From Amia ocellicauda (lineage: Eukaryota > Chordata > Actinopteri > Amiiformes > Amiidae), in NCBI RefSeq assembly GCF_036373705.1, contig NW_027102663.1, forward strand, positions 124,001 through 188,000: DNA of 64,000 nucleotides, written 5' to 3'. The first letter of the stretch is position 1, and the number at the start of each line of letters is the position of its first letter. The notes under the pieces are model-generated. The model made no database searches. It saw only the letters and a program-made list of their open reading frames with translations, and was not told the DNA's origin. Made by a program: the position numbers and the translations under genes. Shown piece by piece: positions 10,228 to 20,165 of the stretch.

Positions 10228-10389
10228 GCCTGCTGTGGGCCGGTCCGTTTCGTCCTGCTTGCCCTCGTGGTTCCCCGGAGGCGGTGGGTGGTTTTTCTTC
10301 ATTGGAGTGCCCGAAATCGGTGCACTCAGAGCGTCCGTCCGTCGACAGGTTGAAATTGTAAACGCTGGTGTAGCCACTTTTAATTAAAA

Positions 10390-10462
10390 TCTGATGATGT
10401 TGATGATGTTGTTGTTGTTGTTGTTGTTGTTGAAGTTGTTCTTGTTGTTCTTGTTGTCGTCG
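10390..10462 (+). repeat. GAT/TTG/TTC microsatellite of a tRNA array unit
   Basis: Trinucleotide tract of TGATGT, TTG and TTC steps that ends an AAC-type array unit. Tract length differs in every unit. Confidence 0.85.
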
Positions 10463-10814
10463 TAGTCACCGTCATTATTAATGTTAAAGTAAAGCAGTAG
10501 TTAGATTTGTTGCTATCGTAAGGTGTAGAACGCACAATAGCTCTGTGATTGTCTGATGGTGGCACAAGACGAGCAGCAGCTGTTTGAACAAGCCATTGAG
10601 CATCACCTTGTTGGTGTAAGTGTAAGTCTTGTCATAGCTCAGGGCGTTCTTCCTTTGAAAGAGTTTCCAAAGTGTCCTGATGTGCCCTTGAGCAATGATA
10701 AATAGGTCAGTGAAAATAGAAACCTTTATCTCACAGGCTGGCCCATGGGAAACGCCTGTGTGCGTTTTACCAGCCGGCTTCGATGGGAGCCATTCGAAAC
10801 GCCAGGACAGGTCG

Positions 10815-10887
10815 GTTTCCGTAGTGTAGTGGCTATTACGTTCGCCTCACACGCAAAAATTCCCTGGTTCGAAAACGGCCGGAAACA
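10815..10887 (+). tRNA. tRNA-Val (CAC), degenerate
   Basis: The anticodon loop reads CTCACAC. The anticodon stem 3' side (GCAAAAA) and the T stem (CCCTG against ACGGC) carry mismatches, so function is doubtful. Box A (TAGTGTAGTGGCTA) is intact. Confidence 0.75.
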
Positions 10888-11112
10888 ACCCGAGGTGCAC
10901 GCGTGCCAGTGCCGTGTTACCCGTCCCCATCTCTCTGCCCCAAGGCTGGCCGTCGTTTTCTCTTCCTCGGAGTGGCAAAAATTCCTGACCTTGAGAACAA
11001 ACGATCGCAGAAGGGAAGCTTTGCGAGGCGCTGGAACTGACACTTTTAAAATCGATACATGTTGTTGCTGTTACAATACGACCGTAGCAGGATCGGCGAC
11101 ATTGCTGTTACT

Positions 11113-11118
11113 CTTATG
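11113..11118 (+). other. Unoccupied element target site CTTATG in the tRNA array
   Basis: The sequence GTTACT-CTTATG-TAGTTGAAGG runs uninterrupted here. In copies B and D the same CTTATG is duplicated on either side of the element, so this is a paralogous empty site that confirms the element boundaries. Confidence 0.9.
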
Positions 11119-11428
11119 TAGTTGAAGGCGCAGTATAGCTCTGATAGTCTGGTGGTGACGGAAGACCACCAGCCGTTTGAACAAGCCATTCAGCATCACC
11201 TTGTTGGGCTAAGTGCAGGCACTGTCAGAGCGCAGGGCGTCCTGCCTTTGAAAGAGTTTCCGAAGTATCCTGATGTGCCCTTTAGCAATGCCAAACAGGT
11301 CAGTGAAAATGGCATCCTTTCGCGGCACTACAGACGCCATCTCACAGCCTAGCCGACCTGAAACGCCTGAGCCCGTTTTACCAGCAGGCTCCAACGGTAA
11401 CCGTTCGAAGCAAGAGGCCACAGTGTCA

Positions 11429-11501
11429 GTTTCCATAGTGTAGCAGTCATCACGTTTGCCTAACGCGCGAAAGGTCCCCCGTTCGAAACCGGGCGGAAAC
11501 A
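11429..11501 (+). tRNA. tRNA-Val (AAC), mutated
   Basis: Cloverleaf length (73) and AAC anticodon are kept. Box A is altered (ATAGTGTAGCAGTCA), and the T stem starts CCCCC opposite CGGGC, so activity may be reduced. A TTTT follows about 20 bases after the 3' end. Confidence 0.8.
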
Positions 11502-11667
11502 GCCTGTTGTGGGCCGGTCCTTTTCATCCTGCTTGCCCTCGTGGTTCCCTGGAGGCAGTGGGTGGCTTTTCTTCATTGGAGTGCCCGAAATCGGTGCACT
11601 CAGAGCGTCCGTCCGTCGACAGGATGAAATTGTAAACGCTGGTGTAGCCACTTTTAATTAAAATCTG

Positions 11668-11689
11668 ATGATGATGATGATGATGATGA

Positions 11690-11722
<33 letters not shown>
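11668..11722 (+). repeat. GAT/TTG microsatellite of a tRNA array unit
   Basis: Seven or so GAT steps followed by a pure TTG run. Confidence 0.85.
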
Positions 11723-12074
11723 CGTCGTGGTCGCCGTCATTATTATTGTTAAAGTAAAGCAGTAGTTAGATTTGTTGCTACCGTAAGGTGTAGAAGGCAC
11801 AATAGCTCTGATAGTCTGGTGGTGAAGGAAGACCACCAGCCGTTTGAACAAGCCATTCAGCATCACCTTGTTGGGCTAAGTGCAGGCACTGTCAGAGCGC
11901 AGGGCGTCCTGCCTTTGAAAGAGTTTCCAAAGTGTCCTGATGTGCCCTTGAGCAATGCAAAATAGGTCAGTGAAAATAGAAACCTTTATCTCACAGGCTT
12001 GCCCACGGGATACGCCTGTGCGCGTTTTACCAGCCTGCTTCGATGGGAGCCATTCGAAACGCCAGGACGGGTCG

Positions 12075-12147
12075 GTTTCCTTAGTGTAGTGGCTATAACG
12101 TTTGCCTCACACGCGAAAGGTCCCTAGTTCGAAACCGGGCAGAAACA
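12075..12147 (+). tRNA. tRNA-Val (CAC), mutated
   Basis: CAC anticodon loop and cloverleaf spacing are kept. Mismatches are seen in the T stem (CCCTA against CCGGG) and in the acceptor 3' side (AGAAAC). It lies about 220 bases before the copy B insertion point. Confidence 0.75.
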
Positions 12148-12364
12148 ACCCGCGGTGCACGCGTGCCAGTGCCGTGTAACCTGTCCCTGTAACGCGGCTG
12201 GCCATCGTTTTCTCTTCCTCGGAGTGTCAAGAAATCCTGACCTTGAGAACAAACGATCACAGAAGGGTAGCTTTGCGAGGCGCTGGAACTGACACTTTTA
12301 AAATCGATACATGTTGTTGCTGTTACAATATGACCGTAGCAGGATCGGCGACATTGCTGTTACT

Positions 12365-12370
12365 CTTATG
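12365..12370 (+). repeat. Target site duplication, left of copy B (CTTATG)
   Basis: The 6-bp CTTATG immediately before AGTAGATAGTAGG is repeated at 28627-28632 just after the mirrored terminus. Six-bp duplications are the Polinton norm. Confidence 0.92.
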
Positions 12371-12555
12371 AGTAGATAGTAGGATTTTTTGGGCGCGGCC
12401 TATTTTGTTATGACGTATGCCCTAAGCTTATTAATATTCCTACGTCATAATTGGGGGGCGTGATTCTAGGTAGAGTTATTTCCTTAATTATTCCTACGTC
12501 ATATCCGTCAGAAAGTGTACACCCATAAAACCCTGAACAACAAGGCCGCCCATAA
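12371..12555 (+). repeat. Left terminal inverted repeat, copy B
   Basis: The 185-bp sequence is mirrored at 28442-28626 with only a few differences, starting AGTAGATAGTAGG. It contains a GC box-like GGGCGCGGCC near the tip and three TGACGTA/TACGTCA elements (about 12410, 12450 and 12506). Confidence 0.95.
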
Positions 12556-12672
12556 CCTGTTGTTCTTGTTGTTCTTGTTGGTCAACTGTAGAGTGTGAAT
12601 GGGTCGGCTCTTCCTGTAGTGGTTGGGGGTCTTTTTTAAATATACATGTAATGGTTTAGTAAATCTAAACCG

Positions 12673-12930
12673 TTATAAGATCAACAAGTTCTGTTGTCTG
12701 TAATGGTCCCAGGTCTTAACAATGCCAGTTTTGAATAGTGCGTTTATCATATTCACACTGTCTCTGTCTGTCTCTCTCTCTCTCTCTCTCTCGCCCAATC
12801 ATTTTATAAGATCAACAAGTTCTGTTGTCTGTTATGATCCCAGGTCCTAACAATGCCTGTTTTGCATAGGGTACTTATGTTATCCACACTGTATCTGGCT
12901 CTGTCTCTCCCCTCAAATTTAATTAAAAAT
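12673..12930 (+). repeat. Two tandem copies of a 131-bp unit, copy B
   Basis: Both units start TTATAAGATCAACAAG, continue with a GTTGTCTG and CCCAGGTC core and end in a TCTCTC tract (12757-12792 in the first). The same pair is in copy D (from 47489) with a 123-bp period because the TC tract is shorter. Confidence 0.8.
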
Positions 12931-13231
12931 AAAATTAAAAAAGAGGGTGTGTGTGTGGGTGTTTGTGTGTATAGGTTAATTGTTTTTGTAAAAAAAAAAA
13001 AAAAAAAGCTGTGGTTATATTTTATCTCTCACATAATGTGTTCAGTCGTTTTACTTAAATACATTCTAGGGTCTTAAAGCTCATAAGAGTTAGACTTAAG
13101 ATAAGGATATGCTTTTAAGGTATTTTAGCAGTCTCAATCCCTGATGATAAGGAATCATTTAAAAAATAAAAACAACTGATCACTCAATGCTAAATAGATC
13201 ACATCACTCAAGGCTAAATCACTCACACCAT

Positions 13232-13266
13232 GGGGGGCGGGGGCGGGGGCGGGGGCGGGGGCGGGA
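13232..13266 (+). repeat. GGGGGC tandem with G-quadruplex potential, copy B
   Basis: Five G-runs of five or six bases are spaced by single C bases. Copy D has only GGGTGGCGGGGGTGGG at this place (about 48039-48054), and copy C lacks the region. Confidence 0.8.
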
Positions 13267-13680
13267 ATGGGCTCAGACAACAGTAGGTATGGCGTGTGGT
13301 ATCAAAACATTCAGAATACTTTTAACCTATATAATTTATAAGCTTTGTAAAATAAACCCAAATATCTCTTTTGCGGGGATAAATGCTGTTCTGAGTAGTT
13401 TGTGACTTGTTTAATACCAAACAAAGCATCGCTATAAAAAAAAAAAAAAATCACTGTAAAAGCGCTAGTTATTTTAGATCTTTATAGTTATTTTCTTGGC
13501 TCAGGTTGTTTTTTAGTGCTTATAAAGGCCTGAAATATTCTTAGTGGTTGTTGACTACAGGTCTTGATGCTTAAAAATGTTTTTTTGAGAGACCAAAAGG
13601 TTCTAATAAAAGTTTAGAGTAGAGAGGAGAGAGATCGTCTCCATCATGGTTTCTATTTGAAATTTGATGCAGTGTCATTT

Positions 13681-13848
13681 TATTGGTTGGTTTTGATATG
13701 TTAATTGGTAACAGGGCGGCACAAAGGCCAGACCAGAACAATGCCTTACAAGCAGATCCGGCATGTGGCCATCATTATAAGTATGAAGGTCTGGTCTTCA
13801 GCTCGACAGACTCTTACTGACCTTTCGATTTAAGACTAAAGATCAACA
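13681..13848 (+). promoter_or_regulatory. Promoter of the spliced gene, copy B
   Basis: Two inverted CCAAT boxes (ATTGG at 13682 and 13704) precede a TATA-like TATAAG at 13776-13781, which lies 68 bases before the ATG at 13849. The arrangement is repeated in C and D. Confidence 0.65.
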
Positions 13849-15886
13849 ATGTCCGGAAACAACATCAGCGACTTCGATTTAAACGAGTTTTTAGGCAAGT
13901 CTTCAGATTATTTTCATTGACTCAGAGCGTGTTGTGTGCATGTATTGTAAATAAGGCTATAACATCTGTTTTAAGTTCTGTAAAATTATTTTTCAGCCAG
14001 TCAACAGGAGTTAATTCCCAACGCTGAGGAGATCATCTGGAACAACGACGGTAAGATTTTTGTGTTTGCGCTCATGGGTTCTTATGTATGGGTGTGTGTG
14101 GTTTTGAAGCGGCTCATTAGAGTTATGAAAACGTTTTAATATATATTAATGCCGGTCTCTTTAATTACACAGAAACTATCGAAAGGTCTGTGATTAATGT
14201 CTCCGAGGATCGACCAAGAGAAGTGGTTGTCCCTAGACAGGCTGTCTGCCGACCGGGTGAGAACTAAACCCCTGTTTGTTTGTATAACGTTTCTGTAAGA
14301 TGTTTGAGTCCAGTTTTGTTAATTTTAAAAAATTATCCTGTCTAACAGTATTAAGAAACGTGGTTCGAGACAACGAAAGGCCTTCCACATCGAGGGCTTG
14401 TTTCGTTTTACCTTCGAGAACCGTAACCTTTCAAGGATCTGAAAGGCCGTCAGCCCCGGTATCTGATAGCTGTGAGTATATGTCTGCAGCCTGTAAGAGG
14501 TTAAAGCTTTTTATAAAGCGGTGTGGTTAAAGGTTAAACATGTCTCTTACCTTCACAGCGGTGCAAAAAGCTAAACCAGCCGAAAAACATAAGAAACGAT
14601 TATTCTGTGGAGGTAAGTAAGATCTTTCAAACTTTAATGTTTTTAAAAGGGCTTTGTTTGCCCGTTGAGGGCTAATATTTAAGCGATGGGTGACCGTTTC
14701 CTGTAGGGCGGGGGGTTCTGGGAAAGATCTTTAGAAGTCCGGACAGGTCTAGGCTTGTTTCTGGGGAACGTGTTTAGAAATGACCGATTGCCGTACCGTC
14801 TGGTTAGGAAGTAAAGCCGTCCGAAAGGGTTTAGTAAGTTGTTTGGCTTATCTCCCGCTATTATACTTCTGTTTTAAAGTGGTTGTAGGAAAAGGCTTGA
14901 AGGTGTTCATTGTATTTAATATTTAACAGATCGTGAAAACGTTTGTGAAACAGGAAGTCCCGGGATCAGGAAGCGTTTACACTTGGAAGGCTCGTTTAAA
15001 AATGAAATGTTGTTGTGTGTGTGTGTGTTTTATTAACAATATTACAGTTTTTAAAGAAACATTTAAGAAACAGTTTATTTACAGTGGCTTCTCTGTTTTA
15101 CATTTATTATCAAGTCCTAATAAATATATTGTCTGTATATAATAAGGCGTTGTAGTGAATGTCTAAGGCTATTTTCAAAGGTCTAAAAAAGCTAAAGCTT
15201 TTGAATGTCCTGGACATGTTTTAAGTTTGATTTCTGTTGCCGTTTAAAGATGTAAATGTAATGTATATTTTTATTCTTCCCTAGACTCTTGGGATAGTCA
15301 TTCTGTGGATGAGCTATTGAGGACAATTACCCCGTCTAAGTGGGATCAAACATCTTCCCCGGTGAGATCACCGAGAGGATCCCCCACGGTGGTCTTGGAG
15401 ACCCCCCAACATCTACTCAGGCCACAGCCTTCTGGGGGTAATTCAACACCCCAGATTCAGCCCGCCACATTGTCGGGCGGAACAAATACAGGCATCCAAC
15501 AACCTCAGGGGTCGCCGTCAGTCAGGGCGGACACACCACCCAACGACGGCCTGGTTTCAACATCGTCCCCCCAGACCCGTTTCTTGGCTACAGAAACGCG
15601 GAACAGTACCCCGCGCTTGGCCAGGGTGTCACCGCAAAGGCCTTCTTGGTCTCCGTCCATGAGTATACGCTCGCTCCCTGCCTCCTTCGACCGAGATTTA
15701 CCGGAGCGACCATCCTTTGAAGCTGAGCCAGGCCACCAGCCCCCGGAGCTACTTCCTGATGGTCGGCATGAGTTGCTACATACTTTGTTACAAAATCAAA
15801 GACTTGTGTTAGTGGGGCAAAACCTGGTGATAGAGAGCCAAAACACCCTTATTAATACCCTTACTAACGAATTGTACCGTATTTAA
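13849..15886 (+). CDS. Multi-exon gene of unknown function, copy B
   Basis: Consensus splice sites define exons at 13849-13894, 13997-14050, 14173-14256, 14349-14471, 14559-14612, an optional 14930-14989 and 15285-15886. The frame runs through all of them, and every junction is phase 1. Intron 1 uses a GC donor (TAG|GCAAGT). The product without the optional exon is 320 residues. It begins with an acidic amphipathic stretch (MSGNNISDFDLNEFL), has a basic patch in exon 5 (KHKKRLF), a long Ser/Pro/Thr-rich region and a C-terminal leucine/asparagine-rich helix (LLHTLLQNQRLVLVGQNLVI). Exon 5 can also join 14930-15036, which ends at TAA, giving 155 residues. In B the optional exon donor reads GC, in C and D GT. 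It resembles a regulatory protein, but I recognise no family. AATAAA follows at about 15933. Confidence 0.75.
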
Positions 15887-15952
15887 TGTTTTAATAGACA
15901 CAAAACGCCTTACTATTGTGGGTTGTTGGAAAAATAAAAAATAAATTAAAAA

Positions 15953-18900
15953 ATGTCCTGACTTGGTAAAAGAACTCACAAACTAAAGGATTATGAACAA
16001 GCTAGGGCCCCAAAAAGACCTTCCCGAGAGAACATCCCCGGCCCTGTTGTGAACTCCTCTGATGTCCCAATGAACCTGGAACTATTACAAATGATAAATG
16101 ATTTAAATAACCCCCAATTACCACCGATAGAATGTGAATTAACAGACTTACCGGTGAACCCCGACCTGTTACAGATGGTCAATGATCTAAATAACCACCT
16201 CCCACCGGTAGCGCTTATAGAGGTTCACCCCCTAGTTCACCCCGATTTGTTTGAAATGGTGGAGGCTTTGGAGGAGCTACCCCGACCAAATTCTGCCCCT
16301 ATTATAAATGATTTGAGACAATTAGAACACAGGATGGCGGCAGAAGCAGCCATCACTATAGAGGAGGGTCTTGACATTAACCGGTTGGATATCTTTGAAG
16401 GACTTTTACAGGCTTTAAATGAGCTTCCTCAAAAAGGCGGTTTTGTAGATGTCAGCAGTGGGGGTGTTCGGAATGTGGAGGGTTCTGAGACTGATAAGGC
16501 TGTGGAGGACATGCTCTGTGAGAATGTAGGGGGTGAAGGCTTTGTTCAAAATGATGATGTGTCCAAGAGTACCAGTGATGCCGTGATTATAGATAGACCG
16601 GCCTATAACAATTTTGAAATGATTCAGCGTTTTAATTTTGCAGAACTTTTAAATTGTGACAATTATGCAGAAATATTTGTCAACATACACGAGGCCTTGC
16701 AGAAAATGCTTGAACAGGTTGCTGAAAGGGTCAGACCTCGAGATGTTGTACAGTTAGAACTCAGAGGGGATGATTTGTTTAGCAACCTATCTGTAATGCT
16801 GAGTGGAGATAATTTAGACGTCTGGCTAAAATCGAAGCGTTATTGCAAAGTAACGCAGCCATCTTAGCTGATGAAAGTCTGTATCTGGTAAAGAATGTGG
16901 TTCGTAACCCTGAGGGTGGGGCGCTTAGAAGACTGTCGAAATGCTTGAAAAACGACATAATTAGGACCAAGCTCAGGCAATTAGTGGTGAGTTCCAGTGG
17001 GGACAATAAGCTCTGTTTTGCTTACAGTTTAATAAAACTACTCACCCCCGACATGCCTGAACCCCAAGCTCTGCAAGAGGCTTTAATGCTTCATCAGAGG
17101 GCCGGCTTAAACTCTCAACAGATGGTTGCCTTTTCAGACATCAGCAAGTTTGAGGAGTTGTTGTCTTTAAAAATTGTTGTGTGGTACCGTTGTGAGGTAA
17201 AGGAAGTATTTGTGAAATTTCAGACACATCCTGAAACCCATACACAGACACTGTTTCTCTTCCTAAGTGATAGTCATTACTTTGGAATAAAGAGTTTGAC
17301 TGCTTTTTTGGGTTGTTCGTATGTTTGTCATTGTTGTTATAAGGCCTTCAATGATAAGCTTAAGCACCGCTGTGACGGTTACTGTAACGTCTGTTTCAAT
17401 CCGCAATGTCGTAAGGGTTTGGCCCCTACCATCCGATGTAAAGATTGCTTAAGGATTTGTCTCTCTGCGTTCTGTTTTTCCGAGCATAAGGTACAGAGGG
17501 CCGCTGCTGAGGGGGTTAAAAAACGGAGTTATTGTGATCAAACTAAATATTGCCCGCAGTGTTGCCTCCAGTACCGTTTTCATGAGGTTAAACCACACAA
17601 ATGTCTGGAGCCGAGATGCAGGATCTGTAATGCTGATTTAACCCCGGGGTCCGAACACCAGTGCTTTATTCAGCCGGATAAAAAGGAGCCGCCGCACAAC
17701 CGGTATGTCTTTTTTGATTTTGAATGCCGAAAAGAAAACGGGGTCCATGTTGCTAATTATATACACTGTATTGACATGTTGGATCGTGAGTGGTCAGCTA
17801 GCGGTGATAGTTGTGTCAGGGATTTCTTTACGCGGTATCGCGGTCCAAAATACCTCAATTACACATTTATTGCCCACAATGCTAAGGGTTATGATTCTTA
17901 CATTTTGATGAAGTATCTGGTGGAAAATGGGGTGACCCCAAAAATAATAGCTCAGGGTAGCAAGATCATGTGTTTCACCGACGAAGCTTTCAACTAACGT
18001 TACATAAACTTGTTAAATTTCCTCCCCATGAAATTGAGCGCTTTGCCTAAGGCTCTGGGTTTTGAGGCTCAGAAGAAAGGTTGGTTCTGCCATTTTTTTA
18101 ATACTATGGACACTCAAAATTATCGAGGGTCCTACCTGCCCGCCTCTTATTATGGGGTTGATACTATGATGTCTCATGAGAGGGAGGAATTCTTTAAATG
18201 GTACAATACGGTTAAGGGAGGTGTTTTTGATTACCGAGAAGAGATGGCCGCTTATTGTAAAAATGATGTGGTGATCCTTAATGAAGCCTGTGTGCGTTTC
18301 CGCGCCGAGGTTATCAACACATCGGGTCTCGACCCTTTGCAAAGTGTGACCATAGCGTCTCTCTGCATGAAAATGTATCGGTCCAATTTCTTGCAGAAAA
18401 ACACTATAGCGGTCACCACTTCTGACAACTATCGTGCTAGACAAAAGAACTTTTCGACTGTCTCCATACAGTGGCTGGAATACCTGAGTGCCCGGGATAA
18501 CATCTTCATCAGACATGCTTTAAATCAAGGGGAAGTCAAAATGGGGCCTTACTACTTAGACGGTTTTAGCGACGTGTCCGGGCGGCGTACCGCTTATGAG
18601 TTTGCAGGTTGTATTTACCATGGCTGTCCTCAGTGCTTCGACCCAAACACCTTTAACCCCGTAACACAAAAACTCTGCGGTGATATGTACTATGATTTCC
18701 AGGAACGAATTGAAACTTTAAAAAACACCTATGGTTTGAACGTGCTGGTGATTTGGGAACACGAGTGGACAACCCTGAAGCAACAGGATGCGGGGGTACA
18801 ATGGTTTATGGAAACCTTGGACTTTCCTGAACGTCTAGGGCCCCGGGATGCGTTATTTGGGGGTTGTACCAACGCCCTCTGTTTACATTATGAGGTAAAG

Positions 18901-20165
18901 GAGGGTGAGAGAGAAGATTTCTATGATTTCACCAGTCTGTACCCTTATGTCAACAAGACCAAAATGTACCCGGTGGGGCGTCCAACCATTGTTTATCGTG
19001 ACTTTCTCGAAATCGGACATTACTTTGGTTTGATCAAAGTCACCATGTACCCTCCTCCGTGTTGCCTTACAGGTGTTCGGGAAAATTGATGTTCCCTCTG
19101 TGTAGAACGTGTGTGGAAACTGAAAATCAAACTACCTCTTGTCTGCACAGTGATGAAGAGAGAGCGCTGACGGGTGTCTGGTGTAGCATTGAGCTTGACA
19201 AGGCGGTGGAGAAAGGTTACAGAGTCGGTAAGGTGTATGAGGTTTGGCATTTTTCTGAAAAACCTGATACTCTTTTTGCTGATTACATTATGACCCATCT
19301 GAAAGGGAAACAGGAGGCATCGGGCTATCCCTCATGGTGTGTTGACTCCGCGGCCAAAGAGCGATACGTTCAGCAATATTTTGAAAAGGAAGGGATCCGT
19401 CTAGAGCCGGGGAACATAACTGTAAACCCCGCCAAGAGACAAATGTCCAAACTGATTTTAAACAGTCTGTGGGGTAAGTTTGGGGAAAGAAATTACCGTC
19501 TAAACACAACTTTGATTAAAACCCCTGAACAGTTTATAGAATTTATGTTTTCCAAACAACATGCAGTATCACACTTTCAATTCTTAAATGACCACGTGGC
19601 ACAGGTCCAGTGGAGGGCCCCTAAAGATTTCCCCACCAAACAGGGGAACGTTAATGTTTTCATAGCGGTTTTTACCACGGCTTACGCCCGGCTTGAACTG
19701 TACAACTTAATGGATCAGTTGCAGGAACGTTAGCTCTATCATGATACTGACTCTGTAATCTTTGTCACCAGGCCAGGGGATTGGGTCCCTCCCCTCGGGG
19801 ACTACCTTGGGGAGTTAACGAGCGAACTAGATCCTCAGGACCACATAGTGGAGTTTGTTTCAGGGGGTCCTAAGACTTACGCATACAGAACGGCTGCGGG
19901 TAAGACCTGTATGAAAGTTAAGGGTTTCAATCTGAACCATTGTAACAACAAGCTCATTAACATCAAGTCTCTGACGACCCTGGTAGAAAGTTTTGTAACC
20001 GAGAAAGACGCGCCTCCTCGTGAGATTATTACAGCCGGAAATCAGATCTATCGCAATAAAAAGGGGTACACGTTGGAAAATAGATCACTAAACAAACGGT
20101 TCAGGGTGGTGTACAATAAAAGAGTGTTGAAGACTGATTATACCACTCTGCCTTATGGATATTAG
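15953..20165 (+). pseudogene. polB: Protein-primed DNA polymerase PolB, copy B
   Basis: About 1,400 codons run from the ATG at 15953 to 20165. Breaks common to B, C and D are a TGA at codon 3 (15959), a -1 frame change at 16822-16833, and TAA at 17995 inside the exonuclease domain. Private breaks are a 16-base deletion near 19056 and TAG at 19731-19733. A start at 16070 would avoid the TGA. The N-terminus has three repeats of the form NPDLLQMVNDLNN, then an acidic region, a Cys-rich part (17300-17660), Exo I with its aspartate (FFDFEC, 17716), Exo II (AHNAKGYD), Exo III (YCKND) and palm motifs A, B and C. Confidence 0.93.

Larger units (their letters stand above)
9959..12364 (+). repeat. Host tRNA-Val tandem array block between copies A and B
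   Basis: The block is made of alternating units that each hold one tRNA-Val-like gene, of AAC and CAC types, with conserved flanks (for example the GTCCGTCCGTCGACAG stretch and the TTTGAAAGAGTTTCC stretch) and a GAT/TTG/TTC microsatellite. Two AAC-type units and two CAC-type units are present. Open frames in this block are repeat shadows: they shift with each microsatellite length and have no protein-like conservation. Confidence 0.85.
12556..13680. other. Left subterminal non-coding region, copy B
   Basis: I see no convincing gene. The region contains TTG/TTC steps (12557-12580), two tandem 131-bp repeats (from 12673), a TC microsatellite, a TG tract, an A run near 12991-13006 and a GGGGGC tandem at 13232-13266. 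Short frames here (for example at 12853) are low complexity and end in the A run. Confidence 0.6.

Noticed and set aside
10186..11866. Many frames of 60-126 codons in the tRNA array (for example 10186-10377, 11122-11352, 11460-11651)
   Set aside because: They are translations of repeated tRNA units and trinucleotide tracts; each unit changes them by indels, and one reading crosses a tRNA gene.
12757..12792. CRISPR-like or phage-like repeats
   Set aside because: The tracts are simple microsatellites without spacers, and the gene structure is eukaryotic.
12853..13077. Frame beginning MPVLHRV in copies B and D
   Set aside because: Low complexity ending in a homopolymer A run of different length in each copy; no conservation of frame.
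14300..14530. Continuous 76-codon frame MFESSFVNF
   Set aside because: It is exon 4 read with parts of the flanking introns; splice sites on both sides explain it better.
18013..18516. 167-codon minus-strand frame opposite PolB (also 34629 and 52794)
   Set aside because: Antisense shadow; it follows PolB codon structure and has no promoter.
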